Shown here one piece after another: positions 38,873 through 48,244 of a DNA stretch of 64,000 nucleotides. The position numbers and the translations under genes were made by a program. The DNA comes from Methylocella tundrae (GTDB taxonomy: Bacteria; Pseudomonadota; Alphaproteobacteria; Rhizobiales; Beijerinckiaceae), in the NCBI RefSeq assembly GCF_901905185.1, contig NZ_CABFMQ020000078.1, positions 18,005-82,004 of the forward strand, given 5' to 3'. The notes below the pieces were generated by a model. The model did no database searches and was not told the origin of the DNA. It worked only from the letters and a program-made list of their open reading frames with translations. The stretch's first letter is position 1. The number at the start of each line of letters is the position of its first letter.

Positions 38873-41068
38873 TCATCCGCCGCCCGGCAAAGCGGCCGGG
38901 CGAGCGGCCGAGGCTGCGCTCGCGCCGACGCCCGCGCCTTGCCGCAGCTTCTCAGCCGCCTCGATCTCGCTGGCGATGGCGCGCAATGTTTCGATCGAGC
39001 GGGACGACAGGCTTGCCGGTCGCTGCGGGGCGCCGCTGGCCGATGCGTCGGCTTCGGCGGCGGGCGGGGCGGGCGGCGCCGGCGCGGGGCGCCCCGGCAG
39101 AGGCTTCAGCTCGATGCCCTGATGCGCATAGGCCATGACGTCATGCCAGGTCGCAGCGGGCAAGGAGCCGCCGGTCATATTGTTCATCGAGGTGTTGTCG
39201 TCATTGCCGAACCAGACGGCGCCGACATAATTGCCGGTGAAGCCGACGAACCAGGCGTCCTTATAGCCGTTCGTCGTGCCGGTCTTGCCGGCGACCTCGA
39301 TATTGTCGAGTTGCGCGCGCCTGCCTGTGCCGGCCAGAACAACCTGCAGCAGCATCGAATCCATCGTCACGATGGTGTCGGCGTCGATGATCCGGCGCGG
39401 CGGCGGCTCGTCGCGATCATGGCGGTAGATCACTTCGCCGCGGCCGTTGGCGATCTCGACGGCGGCATAAGGCGGCGCACGCAGGCCGCCGTTGGCGAAG
39501 GCGCAGTAGGCCGACGCCATATCGACCACCGTTACTTCATCCGCGCCGATCGGCAGCGACACTGTGTCGGGGAGCGGCGTCGTCAGCCCCATCAGCCGCG
39601 CGGTCTCGATGATTTTCGCGCGTCCCGCCTTCGGGCTGCCATTGCCGATGGCGATCGACAGCCGGACCGCGACCGTGTTCAGCGAGTGCGCCAGCGCCGT
39701 CACCAGAGGCAGCGAGCCGGCATATTTGTTCTTGTAGTTGCGCGGACACCAGTTGCCGATGCAGATCGGCGCGTCGACGACGATCGTCGTCGGCTTGAAC
39801 TTGCCGGTCTCCAGCGCCGTCAGATAGACGAAGGGTTTGAACGAGGACCCCGGCTGCCGCAGCGCGTCGGTCGCGCGGTTGAACTGGCTCGCGCCATAAT
39901 CGCGCCCGCCCACCATCGCCCGCAAGGCGCCGTTCGGCTCGAAGATCACCATGGCGCTCTGCTTGGCGTGATAGCTCGCGCCATATTGGCGCAACTGATC
40001 CTCGATCGTCGCGTCGGCGTGTTCTTGCAGGCCGGAGTCGAGCGCGGTGCGCACGGTGAGGACGCGCTCATCGCCGAGCTTGTGCGCTTCGCTGAGCTTC
40101 TTCACCTCGTCATAGGCGTAATCAAGATACCAGTCCGGGCTCGTCGTCTTGTTGCGGTCGACGGGGGTCGCGGGATTGCGCAGCGCCGCGTAAATCTGCC
40201 CTTCCGTGAGATAGCCGGCGTCGACCATATTGTTCAAAACGTCATTGGCTCGCGCGCGTGCGGCCGGCAGATTGACATGGGGCGCATATTTCGTCGGCGC
40301 CTTGAAAAGGCCGGCGATCATCGCGGCCTCCGCCAGCGTGAGGTCGCGCACCGATTTGCCGAAATAGAATTGCGAAGCGGCCTGCACGCCGAAAGCGCCG
40401 CCGCCAAGATAGGCGCGATCGAAATAAAGCCGCAGGATCTCGCGTTTCGACAGCCGGAATTCGAGCCAGACGGCGAGATAGGCCTCTTTGATCTTGCGCT
40501 CGAGCGTGCGCTTGTTGGACAGAAAAATGTTCTTGGCGAGTTGCTGCGTGATGGTGGAGCCGCCCTGAACCACGGTGTCGGCCCGCGCATTGACGGTCAG
40601 AGCCCGCAACGTGCCGATCACGTCGACGCCGAAATGATCGAAGAAGCGCCTGTCCTCGGTCGCCAGCACGGCCTCGATCAGATTTTCAGGCAGTTCGTCG
40701 AAAGAGACCGAATCATCATGCTTGATGCCGCGCCGCCCGACTTCCTGGCCATAGCGGTCGAGAAAGGTCACGGCGAGGTCCTGCTTCTTCAGCCAGTCCT
40801 CGGAGGTTTCCTGAAAGGCGGGAACCGCCAGAGTGAGCGCGACGACGCCGCCCGCGATGCCCAGCGTAAGCGTCTCGCAGGCGAGCTCCACAACGGCGCG
40901 CCGCCAGCCGGCCACATGAAACCTGTCCATGAAGGCGGAAAAAGCGGCATAGCGTTCCTTGGCTTCTTCGCCGCCGCTAAAAAGCGACGAATCGACAAAG
41001 GCGTCGAACGCCAGCAGGGCGCGCGCCGCCCTGCGCCAAAGCCGTGTTTCACGCAGGCGATCGAACAC
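38873..41068 (-). CDS. Class A penicillin-binding protein (PBP1A type)
   Basis: A 731-aa bifunctional murein synthase. After a cytoplasmic N-terminus of about 70 residues, one membrane helix (LGIAGGVVALTLAVPAF) leads to the GT51 glycosyltransferase domain with ATEDRRFFDHFGVD (catalytic Glu), GGSTITQQLAKN and KREILRLYFDRAYLG. The transpeptidase domain has the nucleophile in PGSSFKPFVYL, SLN in AHSLNTVAVRLS, and the KTG triad in VAGKTGTTNGYKDAW. The tail is Ala/Pro-rich and disordered. The long N-terminal extension before the helix is typical of this rhizobial group. First gene of a likely operon with DUF1214 and DUF1254. Confidence 0.93.
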   Translation of the reverse strand: MFDRLRETRLWRRAARALLAFDAFVDSSLFSGGEEAKERYAAFSAFMDRFHVAGWRRAVVELACETLTLGIAGGVVALTLAVPAFQETSEDWLKKQDLAVTFLDRYGQEVGRRGIKHDDSVSFDELPENLIEAVLATEDRRFFDHFGVDVIGTLRALTVNARADTVVQGGSTITQQLAKNIFLSNKRTLERKIKEAYLAVWLEFRLSKREILRLYFDRAYLGGGAFGVQAASQFYFGKSVRDLTLAEAAMIAGLFKAPTKYAPHVNLPAARARANDVLNNMVDAGYLTEGQIYAALRNPATPVDRNKTTSPDWYLDYAYDEVKKLSEAHKLGDERVLTVRTALDSGLQEHADATIEDQLRQYGASYHAKQSAMVIFEPNGALRAMVGGRDYGASQFNRATDALRQPGSSFKPFVYLTALETGKFKPTTIVVDAPICIGNWCPRNYKNKYAGSLPLVTALAHSLNTVAVRLSIAIGNGSPKAGRAKIIETARLMGLTTPLPDTVSLPIGADEVTVVDMASAYCAFANGGLRAPPYAAVEIANGRGEVIYRHDRDEPPPRRIIDADTIVTMDSMLLQVVLAGTGRRAQLDNIEVAGKTGTTNGYKDAWFVGFTGNYVGAVWFGNDDNTSMNNMTGGSLPAATWHDVMAYAHQGIELKPLPGRPAPAPPAPPAAEADASASGAPQRPASLSSRSIETLRAIASEIEAAEKLRQGAGVGASAASAARPAALPGGG

Positions 41069-41120
41069 GGCTCTGTGCTCCAGAATGAGACTCGGTGCGG
41101 TCTATCGGCATTGACCGCAG

Positions 41121-41160
41121 TTTAGAGCATTTTCGCGCCGGGTGGCTACCGCTTCGCATC
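41121..41160. repeat. Possible degenerate intergenic repeat
   Basis: TTTAGAGCATTTTCGCGCC followed by GGTGGCTACCGCTTCGC resembles, from memory, the left part of another repeat common between Rhizobiales genes (AGAGCATTTTC ... GTGG-ACCG-TTCGC ... GAAAATGC). The right arm is not preserved. It lies upstream of PBP1A. Confidence 0.3.
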
Positions 41161-41324
41161 ATGGCGCTGCGATATAGGGGAAACATGGACGCATTTTGCG
41201 GTTTTTATGAATAAAGTCGCCTGGGGCGGACAGTGGCGTCAGGCCGAATTTGGCGCCATTTGACTTTCGTTGGCCGCGCGCCCCGATCTCGTGTTAAGTT
41301 GCTGGCAAAACATGGGGGGATTGC

Positions 41325-41531
41325 GTGACGATAGTCCATGATTTTGTTGAAGAATGGATCGAAATGCGTTCTAAGCTTCAACGGCAGCTTAAGCTTCTTG
41401 AATCCGGCGAAATGAGGACGGGACCTGACGTTGCCGCGAGCGCGAGGGACGCCACCATCATCCGCATCAGGAAATGGATTGATGAACTCAACGATCTCCT
41501 GAAGCAATATGCGCATGCCGACCGGACCTGA
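41325..41531 (+). CDS. Small helical protein, function unknown
   Basis: A 68-aa charged protein: VHDFVEEWIEMRSKLQRQLK, then a Met/Gly turn and ARDATIIRIRKWIDELNDLL. Two amphipathic helices, possibly a coiled-coil hairpin. It starts with GTG behind a G6 tract (41314-41319) with 5-nt spacing. Codon use fits the neighbourhood. No family recognised; it could be a chance frame. Confidence 0.55.
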   Translation: MTIVHDFVEEWIEMRSKLQRQLKLLESGEMRTGPDVAASARDATIIRIRKWIDELNDLLKQYAHADRT

Positions 41532-41649
41532 AGGCTAAAACCGCGCTTGCGCAGATTGCTCCAATGTTTGCAGCCGCTTTTGATCGAAATAGGGCGCTGA
41601 TGTCCAGGACGCCCGGTTGCGCAACCCTTTGAGAGAATCGTCAAAGTTC

Positions 41650-42279
41650 ATGTCGCGGCAAGATGCAAAGACCGATGGCGCTTGCGCCGCGCCGAAGCGG
41701 CCCGCGCCTGCGGCCAAAGGGCTGACGCCGTGCGTCGAACCCACAGCCCGGCCCCGGCAGGATCTTGCGGCGGAAAAACCTTTTTGGCGGGAAAAACCAC
41801 TCGAAGAGATGAACAAGACGGAATGGGAGAGCCTTTGCGACGGCTGCGGACGCTGCTGTCTCGTCAAGCTCGAGGACGAGGACACGGGCGCGATCTACTT
41901 TACCGATGTCGCCTGCAGGCTTTTTGACGCGGGCTCCTGCCGCTGCGCGGACTACGCCAATCGGCGGCGCAAGGTGCGCGATTGCATCAAGCTGACGCCG
42001 GAGACCGCGCGCAGCCTTGCGTGGCTGCCGCCGTCCTGCGCCTATCGGCTGATCGCCGAGGGGCGCGATCTCGCCTGGTGGCATCCCCTGGTGTCGGGCT
42101 CGACTGAGACTGTTCATGAGGCGGGCGTTTCAGTGCGGGGGCGGGTCGCCGCCTTGGAGACCGAGATCAGGCTCGACGACTACGTCGATCACATCGTCGC
42201 CTGGCCCGGCAAGCGGCCGAAGGCCGCGAAACGGCGCGGCGCCGCGCCGGCCGCGAAGAGCAAAATCCGCGGCGGCTAG
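41650..42279 (+). CDS. UPF0260 (YcgN-like) cysteine-cluster protein
   Basis: A 209-aa protein of the UPF0260/YkgJ cysteine-rich group. The cluster [18 protein letters not shown], with later Cys in [14 protein letters not shown] and [10 protein letters not shown], probably binds zinc or an iron-sulfur centre. [20 protein letters not shown] and [20 protein letters not shown] are UPF0260 signatures. The N-terminal 45 residues are Ala/Pro-rich, and the C-terminus is a basic Ala/Lys tail. The function of the family is unknown. Start at ATG 41650, with TTG 41617 as alternative. Confidence 0.88.
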   Translation: MSRQDAKTDGACAAPKRPAPAAKGLTPCVEPTARPRQDLAAEKPFWREKPLEEMNKTEWESLCDGCGRCCLVKLEDEDTGAIYFTDVACRLFDAGSCRCADYANRRRKVRDCIKLTPETARSLAWLPPSCAYRLIAEGRDLAWWHPLVSGSTETVHEAGVSVRGRVAALETEIRLDDYVDHIVAWPGKRPKAAKRRGAAPAAKSKIRGG

Positions 42280-42382
42280 ACGCATCGCTCCGCGGAGATG
42301 TTTTGCCCGGCGCGGGTTTTGCGCCATCATCTGCGCCAAAACATGCGATAATTGTAATTGACGCCGGATCAGGGCCGCATCA

Positions 42383-43615
42383 ATGTCCGCTCACACCGCA
42401 ATCGACCGTGAAATCCGTTACGGCGCGCGCAATTACGCGCCGCTTCCGGTCGTCTTGGCGCATGGGCGCGGGGCGCATCTCTTCGATGTCGACGGCAGTC
42501 GCTACATTGACATGATGAGCGCCTATTCCGCGGCGAGCTTTGGCCATCTGCATCCGCGTCTCGTCAAGGCCATGCAGGGCCAGCTCGCGCGTCTCGATAT
42601 TGTCTCGCGCGCCTTCCATTCCGACAACCTCGGTGATTTTTGTCAGGATCTCGCAGACCTTGCCGGGCTTGACGCCTGTCTTGTCATGAACACCGGCGCC
42701 GAGGCGGTCGAGACGGCGATCAAGGCGGCGCGGCGCTATGCTTATGATGAGCTGGGGGCGCCGGACGGCATGGCCGAGATCATTGTCGCCAGCGGCAATT
42801 TCCACGGGCGCACGACGACGATCATCGGCTTTTCCGGCGATCCTGCGTCAAGGCGCGGTTTCGGCCCCTTCGCGCCGGGGTTCGTCACGGCGCCCTTCGG
42901 CGACCCGGAGGCGATCGAGGCATTGATTTGCCGCCGCACAGCCGCCGTCCTGATCGAGCCGATCCAGGGCGAGGCCGGCGTCATCGTGCCGCCGCCGGGG
43001 TATCTCGCGAGCCTCAGGCGCATCTGCGACCGACACGGAATTTTGCTGATCTTCGATGAGGTGCAATCCGGCTTCGGCCGAACCGGGCGCAATTTCTGTT
43101 TCGAGCATGAGGATGCAAGACCCGACGGCCTGATCGTCGGCAAGGCGCTCGGCGGCGGGCTGATGCCGGTTTCCGCCTTCATCGCACGGCGTGGCGTGAT
43201 GGATGTTTTCGGCCCCGGCAGCCACGGTTCGACGTTTGGCGGCAATCCGCTCGCCGCGGCGGTCGGGCGCGAGGCGATCGCCGTGCTGCGCGATGAAGAA
43301 CTTGCTGAGCGCAGCCGCATCCTTGGGCAGACGCTGTTGCAGGCGCTGCGCGCCGTCGACCATCCCGCGATCGTCGAGGTGCGCGCCAAGGGTCTCTGGG
43401 CGGGCGTCGAGCTCGACGTCAATCAGGTCAAGGCCAAGGAGGTCTGCCTCGCCATGATGCGGCGCGGCGTTCTCGCCAAGGAAACGCATGAGAGCGTGTT
43501 GCGATTGGCGCCACCCCTCGTCATCGCGGAAGCCGACCTCTTGCAGGCGGTCGACGTTTTTCGCGAGGCGCTGGACGAAGTCGGCGGCGCCCGTTCCGCG
43601 CGCTGCGCCGGGTGA
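42383..43615 (+). CDS. rocD: Ornithine aminotransferase (ornithine-oxo-acid transaminase)
   Basis: PLP-dependent class III aminotransferase, 410 aa, converting ornithine and 2-oxoglutarate into glutamate-5-semialdehyde and glutamate. The best family match is RocD: YGARNYAPLPVVLAHGRGAHL at the N-terminus, DEVQSGFGRTGRNFCFEHE with the cofactor Asp, and the Schiff-base Lys K254 in VGKALGGGLMPVSAF. The next gene, putA, oxidises the same semialdehyde (as P5C), which supports the call over acetylornithine aminotransferase. The gap to putA is 86 bp. Confidence 0.93.
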   Translation: MSAHTAIDREIRYGARNYAPLPVVLAHGRGAHLFDVDGSRYIDMMSAYSAASFGHLHPRLVKAMQGQLARLDIVSRAFHSDNLGDFCQDLADLAGLDACLVMNTGAEAVETAIKAARRYAYDELGAPDGMAEIIVASGNFHGRTTTIIGFSGDPASRRGFGPFAPGFVTAPFGDPEAIEALICRRTAAVLIEPIQGEAGVIVPPPGYLASLRRICDRHGILLIFDEVQSGFGRTGRNFCFEHEDARPDGLIVGKALGGGLMPVSAFIARRGVMDVFGPGSHGSTFGGNPLAAAVGREAIAVLRDEELAERSRILGQTLLQALRAVDHPAIVEVRAKGLWAGVELDVNQVKAKEVCLAMMRRGVLAKETHESVLRLAPPLVIAEADLLQAVDVFREALDEVGGARSARCAG

Positions 43616-43701
43616 GGCCTCGACGGATCATCCGATTTTGGGCGCGGGGGCCTATATCTGGCGCCTCCCTGCGCAGTCCTGCCCCATGAGGTCTGACCGC
43701 C

Positions 43702-46700
43702 ATGACGTCCGACGTCGCTTTTCCGCTTTTCTCCGCGCCCTATGCGCCGGCCGACGAGCCGATCGCTGCCGAACTTCTTCGTAACGCTTCGCTCGGCGCT
43801 CATGCGGAAGCGCGCATTGATCGCCTGGGCGCAAATCTGATCGCGGCCGCGCGCGGAAAAAAGACCTCGCGCATCGGCGGCCTCGAAGATTTGCTGCGCG
43901 AATATTCCCTTTCCTCGGAGGAGGGCCTTGCGCTGATGGTGCTCGCCGAAGCGCTGCTGCGCGTGCCGGATTCTTTCACCGCGGACCGTCTGATCGAGGA
44001 AAAGATTGGGGCCGCGTGCTGGAGTGGTCAGGGCGAGGCCCATGCCGGAGCGCATGGGTCTGAGCCTCTCCTTGTTTCAGCCGCCGCCTGGGCGCTCGGA
44101 ACCACCGCCCGCATGATCGATAAAGGCAAGACGGCCGAGGGCGTCATCGCGGCGGCGGCGCGGCGCATCGGCATGGGCGCCTTGCGCGCCGCCGCGCGTC
44201 AGGCAATGCAGCTAATGGGTCAGCATTTCGTCTTCGGCGAAACCATCGAGGAAAGCTTGCGGCGCGCCTCGTCGCGCGAGGGCCGGTCAAACCGCTACTC
44301 TTTCGATATGCTGGGAGAAGGCGCGCGCACGGCCGCCGACGCCGAAATCTATTTCAAAGCCTATGCCCATGCGATCGAGGCGATCGGAGCATCGCGCGCG
44401 GTCGCCGCAAACCCCGAGCGGCTTGGCATTTCGATCAAGCTTTCGGCGCTGCATCCGCGCTATGAGCCTTTATCCCGCACCCGGGTCCTCGCGGAGTTGA
44501 CGCCGCGCGTTGTCGAACTCGCGCGCATGGCGAAGCGTCATGGTCTGCATTTCACCATCGACGCGGAGGAGGCCGATCGCCTCGAGCTTTCGCTCGATGT
44601 CATCGACCGCGCGCTGGCCGACGAGCAGCTCAAAGGCTGGGGCGGCTTCGGCCTTGCCGTGCAGGCCTATCTCAAACGCTCGATCGCGGTCGTCGATCAT
44701 GTCGCGACGCTGGCGCGCCAGCACCAAAGGCGCTTGACGCTGCGGCTCGTCAAGGGCGCCTATTGGGACACGGAGATCAAGCGCGCGCAGGAGCGCGGTC
44801 TCGCCGACTACCCGGTGTTCACGCGCAAGGCGATGACCGATCTCAACTACATCGCCTGCGCGCGCAAGATGCTGGCCTTGCGGGCAAATATCCTGCCGCA
44901 ATTCGCCACCCACAATGCGCTGACGGTCGCGACGATCGTCGCCATCGCTGATGGCGTCGACGGTTATGAGTTCCAGCGCCTGCACGGCATGGGCGAGGAT
45001 CTTTACGCCGGCCTTCGCGACGAATTCCCGGGCGTCACCTGCCGCATTTATGCGCCCGTCGGCGCACATGCGAATCTGCTCGCCTATCTGGCGCGGCGCC
45101 TTCTCGAAAACGGCGCCAATTCCTCTTTCGTCGCGCGGCTCGGCGATCGCGATATTCCGGCCGCCGATCTCATGGTCCGGCCGCAGGCGATCGTCGGTGA
45201 GGCGGCGAACGCCCGCGCGTCGGCCTTGGCCTTGCCGCTGGATATTCACATGCCTTCGCGCAAGCTCGCCGCTGGCGTCGAATTCGGCGATTCCCAAGCC
45301 TTGAGCGCGCTGCTCGCGAGCCTGCCCCAGACCGCCGCGGCGCGGCAGGCGGCGGCAATCGTTTCCGGCGCAAAGACCAAACTGCGAAAAAAGGCCGCCA
45401 TTCCAAAACCGGCGGGACCGACGCGCGAAATCCTTTCGCCGATCGACGGATCGGCGATTGGCGCCGTCGCCGACGCCGGGACGAGCGAGTTGCCGCAAGC
45501 CATGGATGAGGCGCGCGCGGGTTTCCGGCTGTGGTCGCGCCAGCCCGTTGATGAACGCGCCGCCTGCCTCGATCGCGCGGCGCAAAGACTCGAGGCGGAG
45601 GCGCCGCGCTGGCTGCGCCTGCTGCAGCTGGAGGCGGGCAAGACGCTGGACGACGCTGTTTCCGAATGGCGGGAGGCGATCGATTTTCTGCGCTATTACG
45701 CCGCCTCGGCGCGCGATCGCTGGGGCTCGCCGCAATCCATGCCGGGTCCGACAGGCGAAGACAACAAGCTCCATTGTCACGGACGCGGCGTTTTCGTTTG
45801 CATCAGCCCGTGGAACTTTCCCCTTGCGATCTTCATCGGGCAGGTGGCGGCCGCGCTCGTCGCGGGCAATAGCGTCCTCGCAAAACCTGCCGAGCAGACG
45901 CCCTTGATCGCCATCGAGGCGGTCGCCCTGCTGCATCGCTGCGGCGTTCCGGCCTCCGCGTTGCGCCTCATTCCCGGCGATGGCGAGATCGGCGCGGCGC
46001 TCGTTGCTTTGCCCGGCGTCGATGGCGTCGCTTTCACCGGATCGGCGGATGTCGCCACGCGGATCAATCGCGCGCTCGCGGCCAAGGACGGGCCGATCGC
46101 CGCGCTGATCGCCGAAACCGGAGGGATCAACGCCATGATCGTCGATGCGACGGCTTTGCCGGAGCAGGTCAGCGATGATGTCGTCGCTTCGGCCTTCCGC
46201 TCGGCAGGGCAGCGTTGTTCGGCGTTGCGTCTTCTCTGTGTCCAGGAGGATGTCGCCGACAGGATGATTGCGATGATCGCAGGCGCCGCGCGCGAGCTGG
46301 CGGTCGGCGATCCGCGCGATGTCAGCGTCCATGTCGGCCCGGTGATCGACGCCGACGCCAGAGGCGCGCTTCTGGCGCATATCGGACGGATGTCGGCGCA
46401 GGACAAATCCGGCGCGATCACGCATTTTACCGGAACCCTCCCGGCCGACACGCCGCAGGGCGGTTTTTATGTCGCGCCTCATATCTTCGAGCTTCGCTCG
46501 GCGGCCGATCTCAGAAGCGAGATTTTCGGGCCCATCCTGCATGTCGTCCGCTATAAGGCGTCCGAGCTCGATGCGCTTCTCGACGCGATCGAAGCCAAGG
46601 GCTTCGGGCTCACTCTAGGCGTCCATTCACGCATCGAGGCGACGATCGCGCATATCCTTGACCGGCGCCTCGCCGGCAATTGCTATGTCAATCGAAATAT

Positions 46701-46869
46701 GATTGGCGCGGTCGTCGGCACACAGCCGTTCGGCGGCTTTAATCTGTCGGGCACGGGGCCAAAGGCCGGAGGCCCGCATTATCTCGCACGCTTCTGCATC
46801 GAACAGACGATAACGATCAACACCGCCGCGGTTGGCGGCAATGTGGGCCTCCTCAACGCGGTGGAGTGA
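43702..46869 (+). CDS. putA: Bifunctional proline dehydrogenase / P5C dehydrogenase
   Basis: A 1055-aa enzyme that oxidises proline to glutamate in two steps, passing electrons to FAD/quinone and then NAD+. The proline dehydrogenase barrel (about 80-480) includes LGISIKLSALHPRYEP, LTLRLVKGAYWDTEIKRAQ and YEFQRLHGMGEDLY. The aldehyde dehydrogenase part (about 560-1040) has SPWNFPLAIFIGQ, IAETGGINAMIVDAT and the catalytic C839 in SAGQRCSALRLL. The N-terminal ribbon-helix-helix DNA-binding domain of E. coli PutA is missing, so it is probably not its own repressor. With rocD it forms an ornithine/proline route to glutamate. Confidence 0.96.
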   Translation: MTSDVAFPLFSAPYAPADEPIAAELLRNASLGAHAEARIDRLGANLIAAARGKKTSRIGGLEDLLREYSLSSEEGLALMVLAEALLRVPDSFTADRLIEEKIGAACWSGQGEAHAGAHGSEPLLVSAAAWALGTTARMIDKGKTAEGVIAAAARRIGMGALRAAARQAMQLMGQHFVFGETIEESLRRASSREGRSNRYSFDMLGEGARTAADAEIYFKAYAHAIEAIGASRAVAANPERLGISIKLSALHPRYEPLSRTRVLAELTPRVVELARMAKRHGLHFTIDAEEADRLELSLDVIDRALADEQLKGWGGFGLAVQAYLKRSIAVVDHVATLARQHQRRLTLRLVKGAYWDTEIKRAQERGLADYPVFTRKAMTDLNYIACARKMLALRANILPQFATHNALTVATIVAIADGVDGYEFQRLHGMGEDLYAGLRDEFPGVTCRIYAPVGAHANLLAYLARRLLENGANSSFVARLGDRDIPAADLMVRPQAIVGEAANARASALALPLDIHMPSRKLAAGVEFGDSQALSALLASLPQTAAARQAAAIVSGAKTKLRKKAAIPKPAGPTREILSPIDGSAIGAVADAGTSELPQAMDEARAGFRLWSRQPVDERAACLDRAAQRLEAEAPRWLRLLQLEAGKTLDDAVSEWREAIDFLRYYAASARDRWGSPQSMPGPTGEDNKLHCHGRGVFVCISPWNFPLAIFIGQVAAALVAGNSVLAKPAEQTPLIAIEAVALLHRCGVPASALRLIPGDGEIGAALVALPGVDGVAFTGSADVATRINRALAAKDGPIAALIAETGGINAMIVDATALPEQVSDDVVASAFRSAGQRCSALRLLCVQEDVADRMIAMIAGAARELAVGDPRDVSVHVGPVIDADARGALLAHIGRMSAQDKSGAITHFTGTLPADTPQGGFYVAPHIFELRSAADLRSEIFGPILHVVRYKASELDALLDAIEAKGFGLTLGVHSRIEATIAHILDRRLAGNCYVNRNMIGAVVGTQPFGGFNLSGTGPKAGGPHYLARFCIEQTITINTAAVGGNVGLLNAVE

Positions 46870-46903
46870 ACAACGCCGGCCCCAAGGCAAATATCATCCC
46901 GGC

Positions 46904-48244
46904 CTATGCCGCGAGCGCCTGGGCGAGTTCGCGAAATGCGTCCCTGCTCGACGATGATCCAGGCGATTGCTCCAGCGCCTTGTAGATTTTGGGAACGAGC
47001 GCCACGGCCTGGTCGAGCTCGGGATCATTGCCTGCCTTGTAGCCGCCCATGAGGCGGAGGTCGCTCGTATCCTCGTAGCGCGCGATGAGCCCGCGCAATT
47101 TGACGACGAGATCGCGCTGTTCACTCGTCCATGCGATCTGCGCGAGGCGCGAGATCGAGGCGAGCACATTGACGGCTGGGAAGCGCCCTTGGTCGGCGAT
47201 GGCGCGATCGAGAACGACGTGCCCGTCGAGCGTGCCGCGAACAGCGTCGGCCACCGGATCATTATGGTCGTCGCCATCGACGAGGACTGAAAACACGCCT
47301 GTGATCGAGCCTTTGCCCTCTTCGCCCGGACCGGCGCGCTCGAGGAGTTTCGGCAAATCGCTGAAGACGCTCGGCGCATAGCCGCGCGCCACCGCCGGCT
47401 CGCCCGCGGCCAGGGCGACATCGCGCGCGGCGTGCGCGAAGCGCGTCACCGAATCGATAATGAGCAGAACGGAATCGCCCGCGTCGCGAAAGAACTCGGC
47501 GATGGTCATGGCGGTGCGCGGCGCGAGGCGGCGCATCGTCGGGGTCTCGTCTCCCGTGGCGACGACGGAGACCGCGAGCGAGCGGTTGCCGGCGAGGGCG
47601 TCATCGAGAAATTCGCGCACTTCGCGGCCGCGCTCGCCGACAAGCGCGAGAACGACCGTATCGAAGTCCTTGGAGCCCGCCAGCATGGCGAGCAGCGTCG
47701 ACTTGCCGACGCCGGACCCTGCGAAAATACCGATTCGCTGGCCGGCGCAAATGGGCGTGAACAGATCAACGACACGGATGCCCGTGCGAAGAGGCTTTGA
47801 TACGCGGGCGCGACGCAGGGCTGGCGGTGGAACGCCGTCGATAAGGGCGCTCTCGTCGCCTTGCCGCAGCGGTCCCGCGCCGTCGATCGGCGCCCCGAGC
47901 GCGTTGATGACGCGTCCCTTCCAGCTCCGGTGGGGCGAGAGGCGCAAAGGTCCAGCGCGATAAACGCGCTCTCCGAGACTCGTCAGCGTGTTGGCCTCGA
48001 ACGCCTTGATGCTGGCGCCCTGCGCGTCGATGCGCACGACTTCGGCGAGATGCGCCGATCCGCCGCCGCCGAAGCTGACGCATTCGCCGAGCTTGAGGAC
48101 AGGCGAGAGACCGCTGACGCGCGCCTGGGCCGAAGAGACTTCGCTGACCGCGCCGCTGATCCTGACAAGCGGCTCCGCTGCGGCTTGCGCCACGGAATGC
48201 TCGAGTTCGGCGAGCGCGCTATGCGTTCCTCGCGCCGGGCTCAT
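46904..48244 (-). CDS. fliI: Flagellar export ATPase FliI
   Basis: ATPase of the flagellar type III export apparatus, 446 aa. The Walker A motif is FAGSGVGKSTLLAML (GSGVGKS at 176-182), and the Walker B region is DSVLLIIDSVTRFAHAARD. Blocks such as TGIRVVDLFTPICAGQRIGI and RGYAPSVFSDLPKLLERAG separate FliI from F1 beta subunits. Its start overlaps the flgF stop by 4 bp (ATGA). It is the last gene of the operon and convergent with putA. Confidence 0.96.
   Translation of the reverse strand: MSPARGTHSALAELEHSVAQAAAEPLVRISGAVSEVSSAQARVSGLSPVLKLGECVSFGGGGSAHLAEVVRIDAQGASIKAFEANTLTSLGERVYRAGPLRLSPHRSWKGRVINALGAPIDGAGPLRQGDESALIDGVPPPALRRARVSKPLRTGIRVVDLFTPICAGQRIGIFAGSGVGKSTLLAMLAGSKDFDTVVLALVGERGREVREFLDDALAGNRSLAVSVVATGDETPTMRRLAPRTAMTIAEFFRDAGDSVLLIIDSVTRFAHAARDVALAAGEPAVARGYAPSVFSDLPKLLERAGPGEEGKGSITGVFSVLVDGDDHNDPVADAVRGTLDGHVVLDRAIADQGRFPAVNVLASISRLAQIAWTSEQRDLVVKLRGLIARYEDTSDLRLMGGYKAGNDPELDQAVALVPKIYKALEQSPGSSSSRDAFRELAQALAA

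Noticed and set aside
38852..41125. 757-codon open frame opposite PBP1A
   Set aside because: Antisense shadow of a gene with all PBP motifs; the composition is typical of reverse-complement translation.
44470..46542. 690-codon open frame antisense to putA
   Set aside because: Shadow of putA with no recognisable motifs.
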